Below, in pieces: positions 31,489 through 40,819 of a stretch of DNA of 60,270 nt. The number at the start of each line of letters is the position of its first letter. The stretch's first letter is position 1. The DNA comes from CBFDBF01 sp050293315 (GTDB taxonomy: Bacteria > Pseudomonadota > Gammaproteobacteria > Chromatiales > Chromatiaceae), in contig JBNKMS010000006.1 of NCBI GenBank assembly GCA_050293315.1, forward strand, positions 1 to 60,270, read 5' to 3'. A model generated the notes under the pieces. That model was not told the DNA's origin, ran no database searches, and saw only the letters and a list, made by a program, of their open reading frames with translations. A program made the position numbers and the translations under genes.

Positions 31489-32397
31489 TTGAGCACAAAA
31501 ACAAAACTGATAACCAGCTGTCTGCTGCTGTTGCTTGCTGGCGGCTTTTACCTCTCATCAATGGTCAAGCTGCCGCTGGTTGATGCCGAGGCCGACGCAT
31601 ATTTCACCGAATCGATAAAGACCGCCTCCATGGCCTATGCCACGATACGCGGCGTCAATGCCGTCGTCTCGGTGCTAAAGGAGTCAGAGATAGAGGTCTC
31701 TCCAGCAGGGGTCGGAATAAATATTGCCGCCGGACAGATCCTTGACCCGATCGATGACATGACCGAACGGCTCTCCGATATAGTGGTCGCCGCCATCGTA
31801 TCCCTGGGCATCCAGAAGGTAGGATATGAGATAGGAGAGGCCCTATCTTTCAAGGCCATAGCCGTGCTGTTGCTGTTGATCATCCCGGCCGTGTGGGCCG
31901 GTGTGAGGGGAGCTGACAAGTACACCAGCTTGCTACTTAAGGTCGCTCTTATCCTGCTGCTACTGCGATTTCTACTGCCCGCCGCATCCCTGCTAAATGA
32001 CATCTTCTACCAAAAGGTACTGCAGGAGAGGATTGGCCATGCCGTGGAGGACCTGACCATTGTCTCTACCAGCTACCAGGACCTCAGCACCCTGGAAGAT
32101 AGGGAAGAGAAAAAAGATGGGGGCTTTCTCTCCTCCATCACCGGATCCGGTGATGGCAGGTTGGAGCGGACCAAGCAGGCATTCCTCAAGGTGATCAAAA
32201 ATGTTGAGCAGATAATAGAGTCCCTGCTGGAGCTCACCACACTCTATGTAATGCTCTTTATCATGCAGATAGTGATGATCCCATTGGCGATACTGTGGCT
32301 GCTGATACGCATCCTGAACAGACCGCTGTTCAATGAGATGACCGCCAACTGGCTCAATCCGGGCCGGCAACCTGAGACGCCCACTACGCAGACCTGA
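31489..32397 (+). CDS. predicted membrane protein, unknown function
   Basis: A 302-residue protein. Hydrophobic segments are seen at about 6-22, 122-140, 145-165 and 258-282; between them are a helical periplasmic-type loop (about 25-115) and a charged region (about 190-240). I recognise no family. The start is TTG at 31489 and has no good ribosome site, but the first 24 residues form a sensible signal-anchor, while the next ATG (31561) would remove it. It faces sppA tail to tail. Confidence 0.6.
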   Translation: MSTKTKLITSCLLLLLAGGFYLSSMVKLPLVDAEADAYFTESIKTASMAYATIRGVNAVVSVLKESEIEVSPAGVGINIAAGQILDPIDDMTERLSDIVVAAIVSLGIQKVGYEIGEALSFKAIAVLLLLIIPAVWAGVRGADKYTSLLLKVALILLLLRFLLPAASLLNDIFYQKVLQERIGHAVEDLTIVSTSYQDLSTLEDREEKKDGGFLSSITGSGDGRLERTKQAFLKVIKNVEQIIESLLELTTLYVMLFIMQIVMIPLAILWLLIRILNRPLFNEMTANWLNPGRQPETPTTQT

Positions 32398-32427
32398 CGA
32401 TCAATCTGGCTGTATTAAGGGCACCTC

Positions 32428-33393
32428 TCAACGCAGTGTTGGTGACGGGCCAAGCCCCAGGACCTGACCAAACACCTCACCGGCACTGGTCCCCACCTGT
32501 TTCGCGAACTTCTCCAGCCAATCTTTACTTGGGGTGTAATCCACAATCTTCTCCGCCTTAATCAGCTCCCGTGCTACATAGCTGCTGCTACCAAGACCAT
32601 CAGACAATCCCAGCTTGACGCTCTCCTCACCACTCCAAAACAGGCCACTGAATAGCTTGTTGCTATCACCCTTAAGTCGCTTACCACGTCCCTCTTTAAC
32701 CACGTTGATAAACTGTTGGTGGATATTGTCCAGCATCCCCTGCACATGCATGCGCTCATACTCATTGACCGGAGAAAATGGGTCCAGGATCGCCTTATGC
32801 TCTCCTGCGGTCAGCAGACGACGCTCTATACCAAGTTTTTCCATCGCACCGACCGCGCCGAAGCCATTCATCAACACACCTATGGAACCGACGATACTCG
32901 CCTTATCCACATAGATCTCATCGGCAGCGGCCGCAATGTAATACCCACCGGAGGCGCATATATCCGTGACCACCGCATACACCTTGGTGTTGGGATACTC
33001 TTTTTTCAGACGTCGAATCTCGTCGTTGATATAACCCGCCTGTACCGGACTACCGCCAGGGCTATTGATGCGGATAATTACACCCTTGGCGTATTTACTC
33101 CTAAATGCCTCACGCAGACCGGTAATTATATTATCCGCACTGGCCTCTGCTCCATCCATGATTATTCCAGTAACATTCACCAACGCCGTATGCGCCTCTC
33201 TTCTGACACTTGTATCTTGAGCCTCTTTATTGACCATCAGCCAGATAAATATGAACAGGTAGGCGAACGTCAATAGTTTGAAGAATATCCCCCAGCGACG
33301 GGTTCGCCTCTTCTCTTTTAGTGAAGATAGTGCCAACTCCTCGACTAGCTCACGCTCCCATCCGGCCGGTTTTTGTTGCTCATCGTAATCCAT
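32428..33393 (-). CDS. sppA: signal peptide peptidase SppA (S49 family, short form)
   Basis: A 321-residue inner-membrane serine protease that degrades leftover signal peptides. One membrane helix (about 36-53) precedes the protease domain. The catalytic pair is Ser148 (ICASGGYY) and Lys200 (TAGEHKAIL), 52 residues apart as in the Bacillus enzyme; RINSPGGSP and SIVGSIGVL are also conserved. It is the short, single-domain form rather than the double-length E. coli SppA. ATG 33393 is chosen for the AGAGG upstream. Confidence 0.93.
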   Translation of the reverse strand: MDYDEQQKPAGWERELVEELALSSLKEKRRTRRWGIFFKLLTFAYLFIFIWLMVNKEAQDTSVRREAHTALVNVTGIIMDGAEASADNIITGLREAFRSKYAKGVIIRINSPGGSPVQAGYINDEIRRLKKEYPNTKVYAVVTDICASGGYYIAAAADEIYVDKASIVGSIGVLMNGFGAVGAMEKLGIERRLLTAGEHKAILDPFSPVNEYERMHVQGMLDNIHQQFINVVKEGRGKRLKGDSNKLFSGLFWSGEESVKLGLSDGLGSSSYVARELIKAEKIVDYTPSKDWLEKFAKQVGTSAGEVFGQVLGLGPSPTLR

Positions 33394-33418
33394 GAATATG
33401 TCCTCTGCGAACCAGGTT

Positions 33419-34090
33419 TTATTGCGCTGGAACAGTGTCCAACCAACTAATAATTTCACCAATACTATCGACACATGTCAGTGGAGAGTGTTGGAGCAGC
33501 CGTTCACGCTCATGGGCACCATAGCTTACCGCTATGCTATGGGTACTGGCATTTCTGGCCATCTGCATATCCCACTCTGTGTCGCCAATCATAACAGTTT
33601 CATCCGCTGCTGCACCAAGCTCATCCATTAACTGTAGCAGCATTTCCGGATGCGGTTTGGACAGGGTCTCATCAGCACAGCGGGTTGCATGAAACAGGGA
33701 GTCAAGGGAGGTCTGTTTAAGTACCTTATCCAGTCCTACCCGCCCCTTGCCGGTGGCAACTGCCAACAAATAGCCACGTCGTTCAAGCTCCCGTAGCACC
33801 TCTTCAGCACCAGCAAACAGTGGCGAAGATGGCCGATCATCACGTAGAAAATGGTAGCGATAGCGCTCTACTACCGCGGCAACCAGCTGCTCGTCGGAGC
33901 CGGCCTCTGGAAACATAGAGATAACCGCCTCTGACAACCCCAGTCCGATGATGTTGCGAACAGCGTCATCAGTAGGCAGTTTCAGATCCAGATCAACTGC
34001 GGCCGCTCGCACGCACTCTATTATTGTAGCCTCAGAGTCCATGAGCGTGCCGTCCCAATCAAATATCAGCAGACTGAAATTATTGTGCAT
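33419..34090 (-). CDS. HAD-IA family phosphatase (phosphoglycolate phosphatase-like)
   Basis: A 223-residue haloacid-dehalogenase hydrolase. Motif I is FDWDGTLMDSE (nucleophile and acid Asp), motif II VATGK, motif III the Lys of SKPHPEM, motif IV GDTEWDMQMA. The cap between motifs I and II is the small helical type of Gph/PGP enzymes. The substrate is not known. The start overlaps the rluC stop by one base, a pairing common in gammaproteobacteria. Confidence 0.92.
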   Translation of the reverse strand: MHNNFSLLIFDWDGTLMDSEATIIECVRAAAVDLDLKLPTDDAVRNIIGLGLSEAVISMFPEAGSDEQLVAAVVERYRYHFLRDDRPSSPLFAGAEEVLRELERRGYLLAVATGKGRVGLDKVLKQTSLDSLFHATRCADETLSKPHPEMLLQLMDELGAAADETVMIGDTEWDMQMARNASTHSIAVSYGAHERERLLQHSPLTCVDSIGEIISWLDTVPAQ

Positions 34091-35046
34091 CAGGAGACCC
34101 TAAGTTTCTGTAAAAGTTTGACCAAAGCTGGCTCTAGTGGCGCCTGGAAGTGCATCTCTCCATCCTCCTCAGGCCAGCTGAAGGCGACCGATTCAGCATG
34201 CAGAAATAGCCTCTTCAGACCCAGCTCCCTGCTCATCTCTGTACTCGCCGCATCCCCATATTTCTGGTCCCCCAGAATAGGTGTTCCTAGATGCGCCAGA
34301 TGGACTCTAATCTGGTGGGTACGCCCGGTGATCAATCGCGCCTCCAGCAGGGTCGCTCCCGGTAGATGCTCCAGCACCCTGAAGTGGGTTAGTGCCGACT
34401 TACCGTCTGGATTCACCGTCACCATCCGCTCACCGCTTTTTAGCTGGTTTTTCAACAGTGGGGCATCCACCTTCGCCCTCTCCTGCTCCCAGCGGCCGGC
34501 AACCAGAGCGACATAGCGCTTATCTACACCACTGCCTCGGAGTAGTTCATGCAGAGTACGGAGGACACTACGCCGCTTGGCCACGAGCAGGCAGCCCGAG
34601 GTGTCTCGGTCCAGGCGATGCACCAACTCCAGGTGCTGCTCCTTTGGCCGCAGCACCCGTAATGCCTCAATAACACCATAGTTGAGCCCACTGCCGCCGT
34701 GCACCGCTACCCCAGAGGGCTTATTCAGGACCAGCAGTCGCCTGTCTTCGTGCAAAATTGCCTGCTCCAAGCGCTGCAGCAATTTGTCTCCCGGGCGTAC
34801 CGCTTCGTCCCGCTGCGCCACCCTGACGGGCGGTATACGTACCTGGTCTCCATCCTGTAATTTATAGCTGGCCTTGACGCGGGCCCTGTTCACCCGCACC
34901 TCTCCCTTTCGCAGGATACGGTATATACGACTTCTAGGGACCCCTTTTAGCGTAGCAAGCAGGAAATTATCGATCCTCTGCCCCGCCCTATCTGACTCGA
35001 CTACAACCTGCCTAACAGAATGGGAATTATGTTTGATTTCTGACAT
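34090..35046 (-). CDS. rluC: 23S rRNA pseudouridine synthase RluC
   Basis: A 318-residue pseudouridine synthase with an S4 RNA-binding domain (about 20-75; GVPRSRIYRILRKGEVRVN) and the RluA-type catalytic domain with active-site Asp in HRLDRDTSGCLLVAK. In E. coli RluC modifies U955, U2504 and U2580 of 23S rRNA. The divergent position opposite rne is the conserved arrangement and supports RluC over RluD or RluA. Confidence 0.93.
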   Translation of the reverse strand: MSEIKHNSHSVRQVVVESDRAGQRIDNFLLATLKGVPRSRIYRILRKGEVRVNRARVKASYKLQDGDQVRIPPVRVAQRDEAVRPGDKLLQRLEQAILHEDRRLLVLNKPSGVAVHGGSGLNYGVIEALRVLRPKEQHLELVHRLDRDTSGCLLVAKRRSVLRTLHELLRGSGVDKRYVALVAGRWEQERAKVDAPLLKNQLKSGERMVTVNPDGKSALTHFRVLEHLPGATLLEARLITGRTHQIRVHLAHLGTPILGDQKYGDAASTEMSRELGLKRLFLHAESVAFSWPEEDGEMHFQAPLEPALVKLLQKLRVS

Positions 35047-35577
35047 ATACTCTTATGATACAGCTCAATGCGGTTTGCCGCCCGCATTGAACACTGCTAT
35101 AGTCAACTTACGGTGCCTGTGGAGACAGAATATTAGATTCCACTCCCATGGGGCTGATATGAAAAGCTTTTATTAGGATAGTCAGCTCTCATAACAAGGC
35201 AAAATCTGGGTTTACAATAGTAAACCGATTTTATCGTGATGTGCGGCACCGCGTAACGATTTTACCAAATTTTTTTTGCACCATTCCTCGGTCTGGTGCA
35301 TGGGCAGGGTGCAGGGCTGTATTGGCAACCCGCCCAGTGTGGCAAAAATAACCGCCCGTCTGCGGACGGAGCTTAAAATTTAACACGCACACATAGATTT
35401 AGTGTGACCGGCCCGCCTTGCAGGAGCAGAATCCCAGCGAGGCACCAGCTGATGAGACCGGGGTGGTATTCCAGCTGGCAGCAATACATAGCCGGTCGTA
35501 CGCCAGTAGCCACGAGACCTACCAGCAGAGGCTGGAGAGGGGCGTGGTATGGCGGTGTGCTATAAGGATTTGACAAC
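35047..35577 (+). promoter_or_regulatory. long intergenic region and leader of rne
   Basis: 531 bases separate rluC and rne with no gene. Several hairpin-forming segments are seen, including GCGGTTTGCCGCCCGC (35069 region), the pair GGTGCATGGGCAGGGTGC / CGCCCGTCTGCGGACG around 35295-35365, and GGTCTCATC-type complementary blocks around 35440-35530. In E. coli the long rne 5' leader binds RNase E and lets it regulate its own mRNA. A similar role here is likely but not shown. Confidence 0.6.
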
Positions 35578-38262
35578 ATGAAACGCATGCTGATTAACGC
35601 AACTCAGCCGGAGGAGTTGCGCGTGGCCATTGTGGATGGCCAGAAACTGTTCAATCTTGATATCGAATCTCCCGGTCGGGAGCAGAAAAAAGCCAACATA
35701 TACAAAGGTCGAGTTACCCGGGTTGAGCCAAGCCTGGAGGCGGCATTTGTGGATTACGGCGCCGAACGACACGGCTTTCTTCCTCTCAAAGAGATATCCC
35801 GCAGCTACTTCACCCAGGAGTCTCTCAAAGGCAATGGCAAGGTTAGCATCAAGGATGCGATCCGAAATGGCCAAGAGTTGATTGTTCAGGTTGAGAAAGA
35901 GGAGCGCGGTAACAAGGGCGCAGCACTTACCACATTCATCTCTTTGGCCGGACGCTATCTAGTGCTGATGCCGAATAACCCCCGCGCTGGCGGAGTATCA
36001 CGCCAAATTGAAGGCAATGCCCGTAGCGACTTGCGTGAGGCCATGAGTCATCTCACTATTCCTGAGGGGATGGGCCTGATTGTACGCACTGCCGGGGTTG
36101 GCAAGGATGAAGAGGATCTGCAGTGGGATCTCGACTACCTGCTCCAGTTATGGGGCTCGATAGAGGAGGCGGGAAAGGCGAAAAAGGCTCCCTTCCTGAT
36201 CTATCAGGAGAGTAATGTCATCATCCGCTCTATTCGCGACTATCTACGGGCGGACATCGGCGAGATCGTCATCGACCACCAGGATGTCTATCAGGAGGCG
36301 TGTGAATTCATCCAGCAGGTGATGCCGCATTATCTGAAGAAGATCAGGCACTACAACGATGAAGTACCACTTTTTACCAGCTACCAAATAGAGAGCCAGA
36401 TTGAGAGTGCCTTTCAGCGTCAGGTCAACCTGCCGTCCGGTGGCTCCATAGTTATCGACCATACAGAAGCGCTAACCTCTATCGATATTAACTCAGCCCG
36501 GGCAACCAAGGGTGGAGGTATCGAAGAGACCGCACTCAACACCAACCTTGAGGCGGCGGATGAGATTGCGCGTCAGTTACGGCTACGCGATATGGGCGGC
36601 CTGTTCGTTATCGATTTTATCGACATGATGCCGGCCCGCAACCAGCGTGAAGTAGAGAACCGGCTTAAAGATGCGATGAAGCAGGATAGAGCACGCGTTC
36701 AAATCGGCCGCATATCACGCTTTGGCTTGCTGGAGATGTCACGTCAACGCTTGCGCCCATCGCTGGGAGAGTCGAGCCTGCACGTCTGTCCACGCTGTAG
36801 CGGCCACGGTTTTGTCCGTGGCGTTGAATCGCTCGCCCTATCGGTGCTACGCATTCTGGAAGAGGATGCGATGAAAGATAATACCGGGCGAATAGTTGCT
36901 CATCTGCCTGTAGAGGTAGCCACCTATCTGCTGAATGAGAAGAGACAGGCCATCTACGATATTGAGCGCCGTCAATCAATCAGCGTTGTCCTGGTCCCAG
37001 ACCAGAGCCTAGAGACGCCTAATTATCAGATCGAGCGGGTGCGAACCCAGGATCTTCCTACTGGGGAAGATGATGTCTCCAGCTATAAACTGACCTCCCA
37101 ACCAGAGATAGACACATCGCAACACACCAGGCCCAGAGAGATAAAAAGGGAGGAGCCGGCAGTACAACGCATCACACCGGCAACCCAGGCACCAGGCAAA
37201 AAGACGACGGAAAAAGAGACATCTGAAGACGGCCTTATATCCCGCATATTCCGTGGCTTATTCGGTGGCAGTGATGATGAGAAACAGCAAGATGAGGTAA
37301 AGCCGAAACAGGCTTCACCAAAGAGGCCATCACGCGGTGGACGCCGCCCACAGCAGCGTCAGAGAAAACGTGGTGGACGCTCAAATCAGAGTAGCGCGGC
37401 CGCCCAGACAGACAAGCCCGATCAACAGAATAAGAACAAACCGGACGTAGAAAACAAGAACGGCGGGGAGGAGAAACGTGAAAACTCGCGTCGACGTGGG
37501 AGACGTCGTGGTGGATCACAAAGCAAAGCACAACAGCCAAAGGACAACGCAACAACCAAACAGCAGGAGCAGACAGCTGAAGCGGTATCCCCTACTGAGT
37601 CCGATCCAACGACTGAGCAGGTAAAGGAGCAGAAAAGTAGAGGCCCATCCAACCGCAGCCGCCGTGGTCCTGGCCGCAGAGCTGGCAGTCATAGACAGTC
37701 ACAAGGTGGGAACATCTCACCACGGCAGCCGGGAGAGCCGGCAACTGCTAATACAGAGCCCAAAGCCCCTGCGTCCCAGGCAGAACAGCAGGATGCCCAG
37801 GCGTCTGCTAAAACAGCTGAGCCAAAGCCAGCTGTGCAGCAGGTAGAACAGAAGAGTGCCTCAACAGAGATCAAGGCAGCAGAACCTAAGCCAGTCGCAA
37901 CCCAGCCAGTTGCAACTCAGATAGAACAGCAGGGTACTCCAGCAGCCAAAACAGCTGAGCCCAAACCCTCCTCAGCACCGGACACAGAACAGAAGAGTGC
38001 TCCAAAAGAGATCAAGGTGGCTGAGCCTAAACCAACTACACCGGGGCCGGTGCAGAAGAGCGCCCCGGCAGCGGTGAGCGCTCAGCCACCAGCTGAACAA
38101 AAACCGGCACCGGTGCTTAAGCAGATAGAGACCAAACCTGTCGAACCTGCACCAGCCAAAAGAGAGGGCCCTGTAGTCGATACGACGGCTCAATCACTCA
38201 AGCCTACACCAAAGGTAGAGAGCGTAACACCGTCACTATCTGGTGAGGATGATAAGGCGTAG
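35578..38262 (+). CDS. rne: ribonuclease E
   Basis: An 894-residue endoribonuclease that starts mRNA decay and matures rRNA and tRNA. The S1 domain (about 38-125) and the DNase I-like catalytic part are conserved: Asp303 (SIDINSARA), Asp346 (FVIDFIDM) and the zinc link Cys404/Cys407 (CPRCSGHG) fall at the same residue numbers as in E. coli. Beyond about 510 the chain is disordered: basic RNA-binding patches rich in RRG/RRPQ (about 580-720) and then a Pro/Ala/Glu/Lys repeat region (about 740-870) with recurring AEPKP and EQKSA blocks about 45 residues apart. GLISRIFRGLFGG (near 545) fits the membrane-binding helix. Confidence 0.97.
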   Translation: MKRMLINATQPEELRVAIVDGQKLFNLDIESPGREQKKANIYKGRVTRVEPSLEAAFVDYGAERHGFLPLKEISRSYFTQESLKGNGKVSIKDAIRNGQELIVQVEKEERGNKGAALTTFISLAGRYLVLMPNNPRAGGVSRQIEGNARSDLREAMSHLTIPEGMGLIVRTAGVGKDEEDLQWDLDYLLQLWGSIEEAGKAKKAPFLIYQESNVIIRSIRDYLRADIGEIVIDHQDVYQEACEFIQQVMPHYLKKIRHYNDEVPLFTSYQIESQIESAFQRQVNLPSGGSIVIDHTEALTSIDINSARATKGGGIEETALNTNLEAADEIARQLRLRDMGGLFVIDFIDMMPARNQREVENRLKDAMKQDRARVQIGRISRFGLLEMSRQRLRPSLGESSLHVCPRCSGHGFVRGVESLALSVLRILEEDAMKDNTGRIVAHLPVEVATYLLNEKRQAIYDIERRQSISVVLVPDQSLETPNYQIERVRTQDLPTGEDDVSSYKLTSQPEIDTSQHTRPREIKREEPAVQRITPATQAPGKKTTEKETSEDGLISRIFRGLFGGSDDEKQQDEVKPKQASPKRPSRGGRRPQQRQRKRGGRSNQSSAAAQTDKPDQQNKNKPDVENKNGGEEKRENSRRRGRRRGGSQSKAQQPKDNATTKQQEQTAEAVSPTESDPTTEQVKEQKSRGPSNRSRRGPGRRAGSHRQSQGGNISPRQPGEPATANTEPKAPASQAEQQDAQASAKTAEPKPAVQQVEQKSASTEIKAAEPKPVATQPVATQIEQQGTPAAKTAEPKPSSAPDTEQKSAPKEIKVAEPKPTTPGPVQKSAPAAVSAQPPAEQKPAPVLKQIETKPVEPAPAKREGPVVDTTAQSLKPTPKVESVTPSLSGEDDKA

Positions 38263-38264
38263 AG

Positions 38265-38286
38265 GGTAAGATCAGATGATCTTGCC
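38265..38286 (+). terminator. hairpin after rne
   Basis: Arms GGTAAGATCA (38265-38274) and TGATCTTGCC (38277-38286) pair fully (one G-U). It begins three bases after the rne stop. No T-run follows, so termination strength is doubtful. Confidence 0.5.
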
Positions 38287-38295
38287 TCTTATGCA

Positions 38296-38393
38296 TTAGC
38301 CGCAAAGGGACGCAAATACTCGCAAATGGTATTGATGTTAGACAATAGTTCATTGGCGAAATTTTGCGGGTATTAGCGTTCATTAGCGGCTAA
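38296..38393. repeat. imperfect 98 bp palindrome related to 11393-11489
   Basis: The left arm, TTAGCCGCAAAGGGACGCAA onward, and the right arm ending GCGTTCATTAGCGGCTAA are imperfect reverse complements of about 31 bases. It shares the CGCAAAG vocabulary of the earlier copy and fills the rne-kdsB gap. Confidence 0.75.
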
Positions 38394-38438
38394 GAATAGA
38401 CTTAATGTTCCGCTGATCTAGGTACTGTTCGGCTACTG

Positions 38439-39200
38439 CTATATGTGTGCTAGCTCCATCCGCACGCGCTGCAGATCATCTTCGGTATCCACACCATGTC
38501 CAGGGGTCTCAGTGGCTATGCTCACATGGATAGAGCCACCGTGCCACAACACACGCAACTGCTCCAGTGATTCGGCCCGTTCCATTGCTGCCTGCTCCCA
38601 ACCGACATACCTCTTGAGATAACCGACACGGTAGGCATATAGACCGATGTGACGGAAGAACCCGACACCAGATGGCAAAGCACTATCACCGCTCAGGAAC
38701 TCATCTCTGTGCCAGGGAATAGGTGCACGACTGAAATAGAGGGCGTAACCCTCAGCATCCATAACCACCTTCACTACATGGGGATCAAACAGGGTCTCCC
38801 TGTCAGTTATAGGCGCGCAGAGTGTAGCGACACCCGCCTTTTCATGGCCCTCCAAGGCGCTCGCGACCTGACGTATAAGCGCGGGCGGCATGCTCGGTTC
38901 ATCACCCTGCAGGTTGACCACAATAGTATTGTCTGACCAACCACGCTGCTCTGCCACCTCGGCAATACGCTCCGTCCCGCTACTGTGATTGGCTGCAGTC
39001 ATGCATGCTTCACCACCAAACTCGGCCACTTTTGCAGCAATACGATCATCATCAGTAGCCACTACTACGGCCGCTGCGCCACTCTCCTTGCCACGGCTGT
39101 GGCAGTGCTGAATCATCGGCTTACCGGCAATCTCCAGCAGCGGCTTACCAGGTAGTCGGCTGGAGGCGAAACGCGCTGGGATTACAACCTGGAAATCCAT
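38439..39200 (-). CDS. kdsB: 3-deoxy-manno-octulosonate cytidylyltransferase
   Basis: A 253-residue enzyme that makes CMP-Kdo for lipopolysaccharide. The N-terminal IPARFASSRLPGKPLLEIAG is the nucleotide-binding signature, with VATDDDRI, VVNLQGDEPSMP and YFSRAPIPWHRD following. ATG 39200 has GGGGAGG six bases upstream; the TTG before it is not needed. The ERA motif usually found after MIQH reads HSRGK, a substitution not a frameshift. It follows ycaR and lpxK, so lipid A and Kdo genes form one unit. Confidence 0.96.
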   Translation of the reverse strand: MDFQVVIPARFASSRLPGKPLLEIAGKPMIQHCHSRGKESGAAAVVVATDDDRIAAKVAEFGGEACMTAANHSSGTERIAEVAEQRGWSDNTIVVNLQGDEPSMPPALIRQVASALEGHEKAGVATLCAPITDRETLFDPHVVKVVMDAEGYALYFSRAPIPWHRDEFLSGDSALPSGVGFFRHIGLYAYRVGYLKRYVGWEQAAMERAESLEQLRVLWHGGSIHVSIATETPGHGVDTEDDLQRVRMELAHI

Positions 39201-39230
39201 CAATATCCTCCCCTAAGTAAGCGCTGTTGA

Positions 39231-39410
39231 TTAGACCTTTTCATCTGCCGCCAGTTGGCGTGCCTCATCCTCCAGCATAACCGGAATACCATCGTGTATG
39301 GGAAAAGCAAGACGCTCCCCTTTACAGATCAGCTCTTGCTCATCCTGACGGTATATCAACTTGCCTTTGCAAAGAGGACAGACCAGTATCTCCAGCAGTT
39401 TTTTATCCAT
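39231..39410 (-). CDS. ycaR: Trm112/YcaR family small zinc-ribbon-like protein (UPF0434)
   Basis: A 59-residue protein, MDKKLLEILVCPLCKGKLIY at the N-terminus, with CPLC and a single LICKGE Cys: the Trm112-like fold of the YcaR family. The C-terminal half has FPIHDGIPVMLEDEARQL, the family's diagnostic segment. Its start overlaps the lpxK stop by eight bases, and it lies between lpxK and kdsB as in E. coli. The function in bacteria is unknown. Confidence 0.95.
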   Translation of the reverse strand: MDKKLLEILVCPLCKGKLIYRQDEQELICKGERLAFPIHDGIPVMLEDEARQLAADEKV

Positions 39411-40389
39411 CCATTACACCTCTAACCAATGTATCCAGACGATGTATAAAGGCATCATCAAATTCAGCTACCACCAGCACACACCAGTGACGTGGCTGGG
39501 CAAAGCGCATACATTTTACCGCATCTTTTTCTGTCATCAGAACCGGGGTATCACCATCCGGCAAAATCTCCTCGGGGAGGAAACGGTGATGATCTGGAAA
39601 CTCGTGGCGGATAACCTCCAACCCAGCCCCCTCTAGCTGCAAGAAAAAGCGCTCAGGGTGGCCGATTCCGGCCATTGCATGTACCGGTTCACCATTAGCA
39701 AAATCTGCCAACTTGCACACCTTGGAGGAGTCAGCCATGTTCACAACAAAACTCTGGCGCAAGCGCATAGTAAACTGATGGCGTCCAGCAATCCCGTTGG
39801 CCACAACCATATCAACCTCAGCCAGCCGCTGAGGCCTCTCCCGCAACGGACCGGCCGGCAGACAGAAGCCGTTACCTAAACGTCGCACCCCATCCACGAC
39901 AGCGATCTCTATATCCCGCTGCAGGGCGAGGTGCTGCATGCCATCATCCGATATAATGATGTCACAACTCCCCTGCTCGGCCAGCACCTCTCCAGCCTGC
40001 ACTCGGTCAGGGCTAACACAGACTGGGCAATCCAGGCTACTGGCAATCAGTACCGCCTCATCACCGACCACTGTAGGGTCACTCCCTGCACGCGCCTGTT
40101 GCGGCCAGATGTTCGCCTTACCACCATAACCGCGAGATATGATCCCCGGCCTTAGCCCCTGCTGCTGCAGATGGCGCGCCAGCCAGATCACCAGGGGGGT
40201 CTTGCCGGTACCACCAACTGTAATGTTGCCAACTATGATGACCGGTAACGACAATTTGGTTGAAGAGAGCAGCCGCAACCGGTAAGCGTGCCGCCGCAGC
40301 CAAACAACAAAACAGAAAAACATGGAGAGTGGCCACAGCAGAAGTGCGATCCCGTTGCGATCCCACCAATACCGCTCCAGCCACCTCAC
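39403..40389 (-). CDS. lpxK: tetraacyldisaccharide 4'-kinase
   Basis: A 328-residue inner-membrane kinase that phosphorylates lipid A disaccharide at the 4' position. One N-terminal helix (about 14-32) is followed by a P-loop GGTGKTPLVIWLA (about 58-70) and the IISRGYGG and ISDDGMQHLAL blocks of the family. Length is normal. One base separates it from exbD. Confidence 0.96.
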   Translation of the reverse strand: MRWLERYWWDRNGIALLLWPLSMFFCFVVWLRRHAYRLRLLSSTKLSLPVIIVGNITVGGTGKTPLVIWLARHLQQQGLRPGIISRGYGGKANIWPQQARAGSDPTVVGDEAVLIASSLDCPVCVSPDRVQAGEVLAEQGSCDIIISDDGMQHLALQRDIEIAVVDGVRRLGNGFCLPAGPLRERPQRLAEVDMVVANGIAGRHQFTMRLRQSFVVNMADSSKVCKLADFANGEPVHAMAGIGHPERFFLQLEGAGLEVIRHEFPDHHRFLPEEILPDGDTPVLMTEKDAVKCMRFAQPRHWCVLVVAEFDDAFIHRLDTLVRGVMDG

Positions 40390-40390
40390 T

Positions 40391-40819
40391 TTACTTTTTC
40401 TCTTGTGAGGGCTGCCTGGTGGGGAAAGTCATATGCACAAACCCTAATTGGCTGGCTGCGTCCATAACGGTAATGACTGATTGATAGGGGGTCTTGGCAT
40501 CTGCCTTAATAATGACCGGAAGATCAGTACGTTCAGCGGCTGCTTTGGCCATAGCTGCCTTCAGGGTGCCGATCTCTGTATTGATGACCTCGCGATCATT
40601 TACATAGAAGCGCCCACTGACATCGATTGTGATCGTCAGGACATCTTTCTCCTCTACTTTCTCATCCTGGGTAGCAGACTGCGGCAGCTCCACCTTGATC
40701 CTGCTCTCCTTATCAAAAGTGGTCGATACCATAAAGAAAATAAGCAGCAGGAACACCACGTCAATCAACGGTGTAATGTTGACCTCAAGGGGCTCTCTGG
40801 GAGTGGGTTGTAGATTCAC
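40391..40819 (-). CDS. exbD: ExbD/TolR family biopolymer transport protein
   Basis: A 142-residue protein with one N-terminal helix containing the conserved Asp (ITPLIDVVFLLLIFFMVST) and a periplasmic domain. ExbD with ExbB uses proton flow to energise envelope processes. It overlaps exbB by four bases. There is no tonB nearby; the linkage to lpxK and comEC is typical of pseudomonad-type genomes. Confidence 0.94.
   Translation of the reverse strand: MNLQPTPREPLEVNITPLIDVVFLLLIFFMVSTTFDKESRIKVELPQSATQDEKVEEKDVLTITIDVSGRFYVNDREVINTEIGTLKAAMAKAAAERTDLPVIIKADAKTPYQSVITVMDAASQLGFVHMTFPTRQPSQEKK

Noticed and set aside
39070..39120. possible compensated frameshift in kdsB (HCHSRGK where the family has an ERA-type segment)
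   Set aside because: The frame on both sides is intact and single-base changes explain the differences; no stop or length change results.
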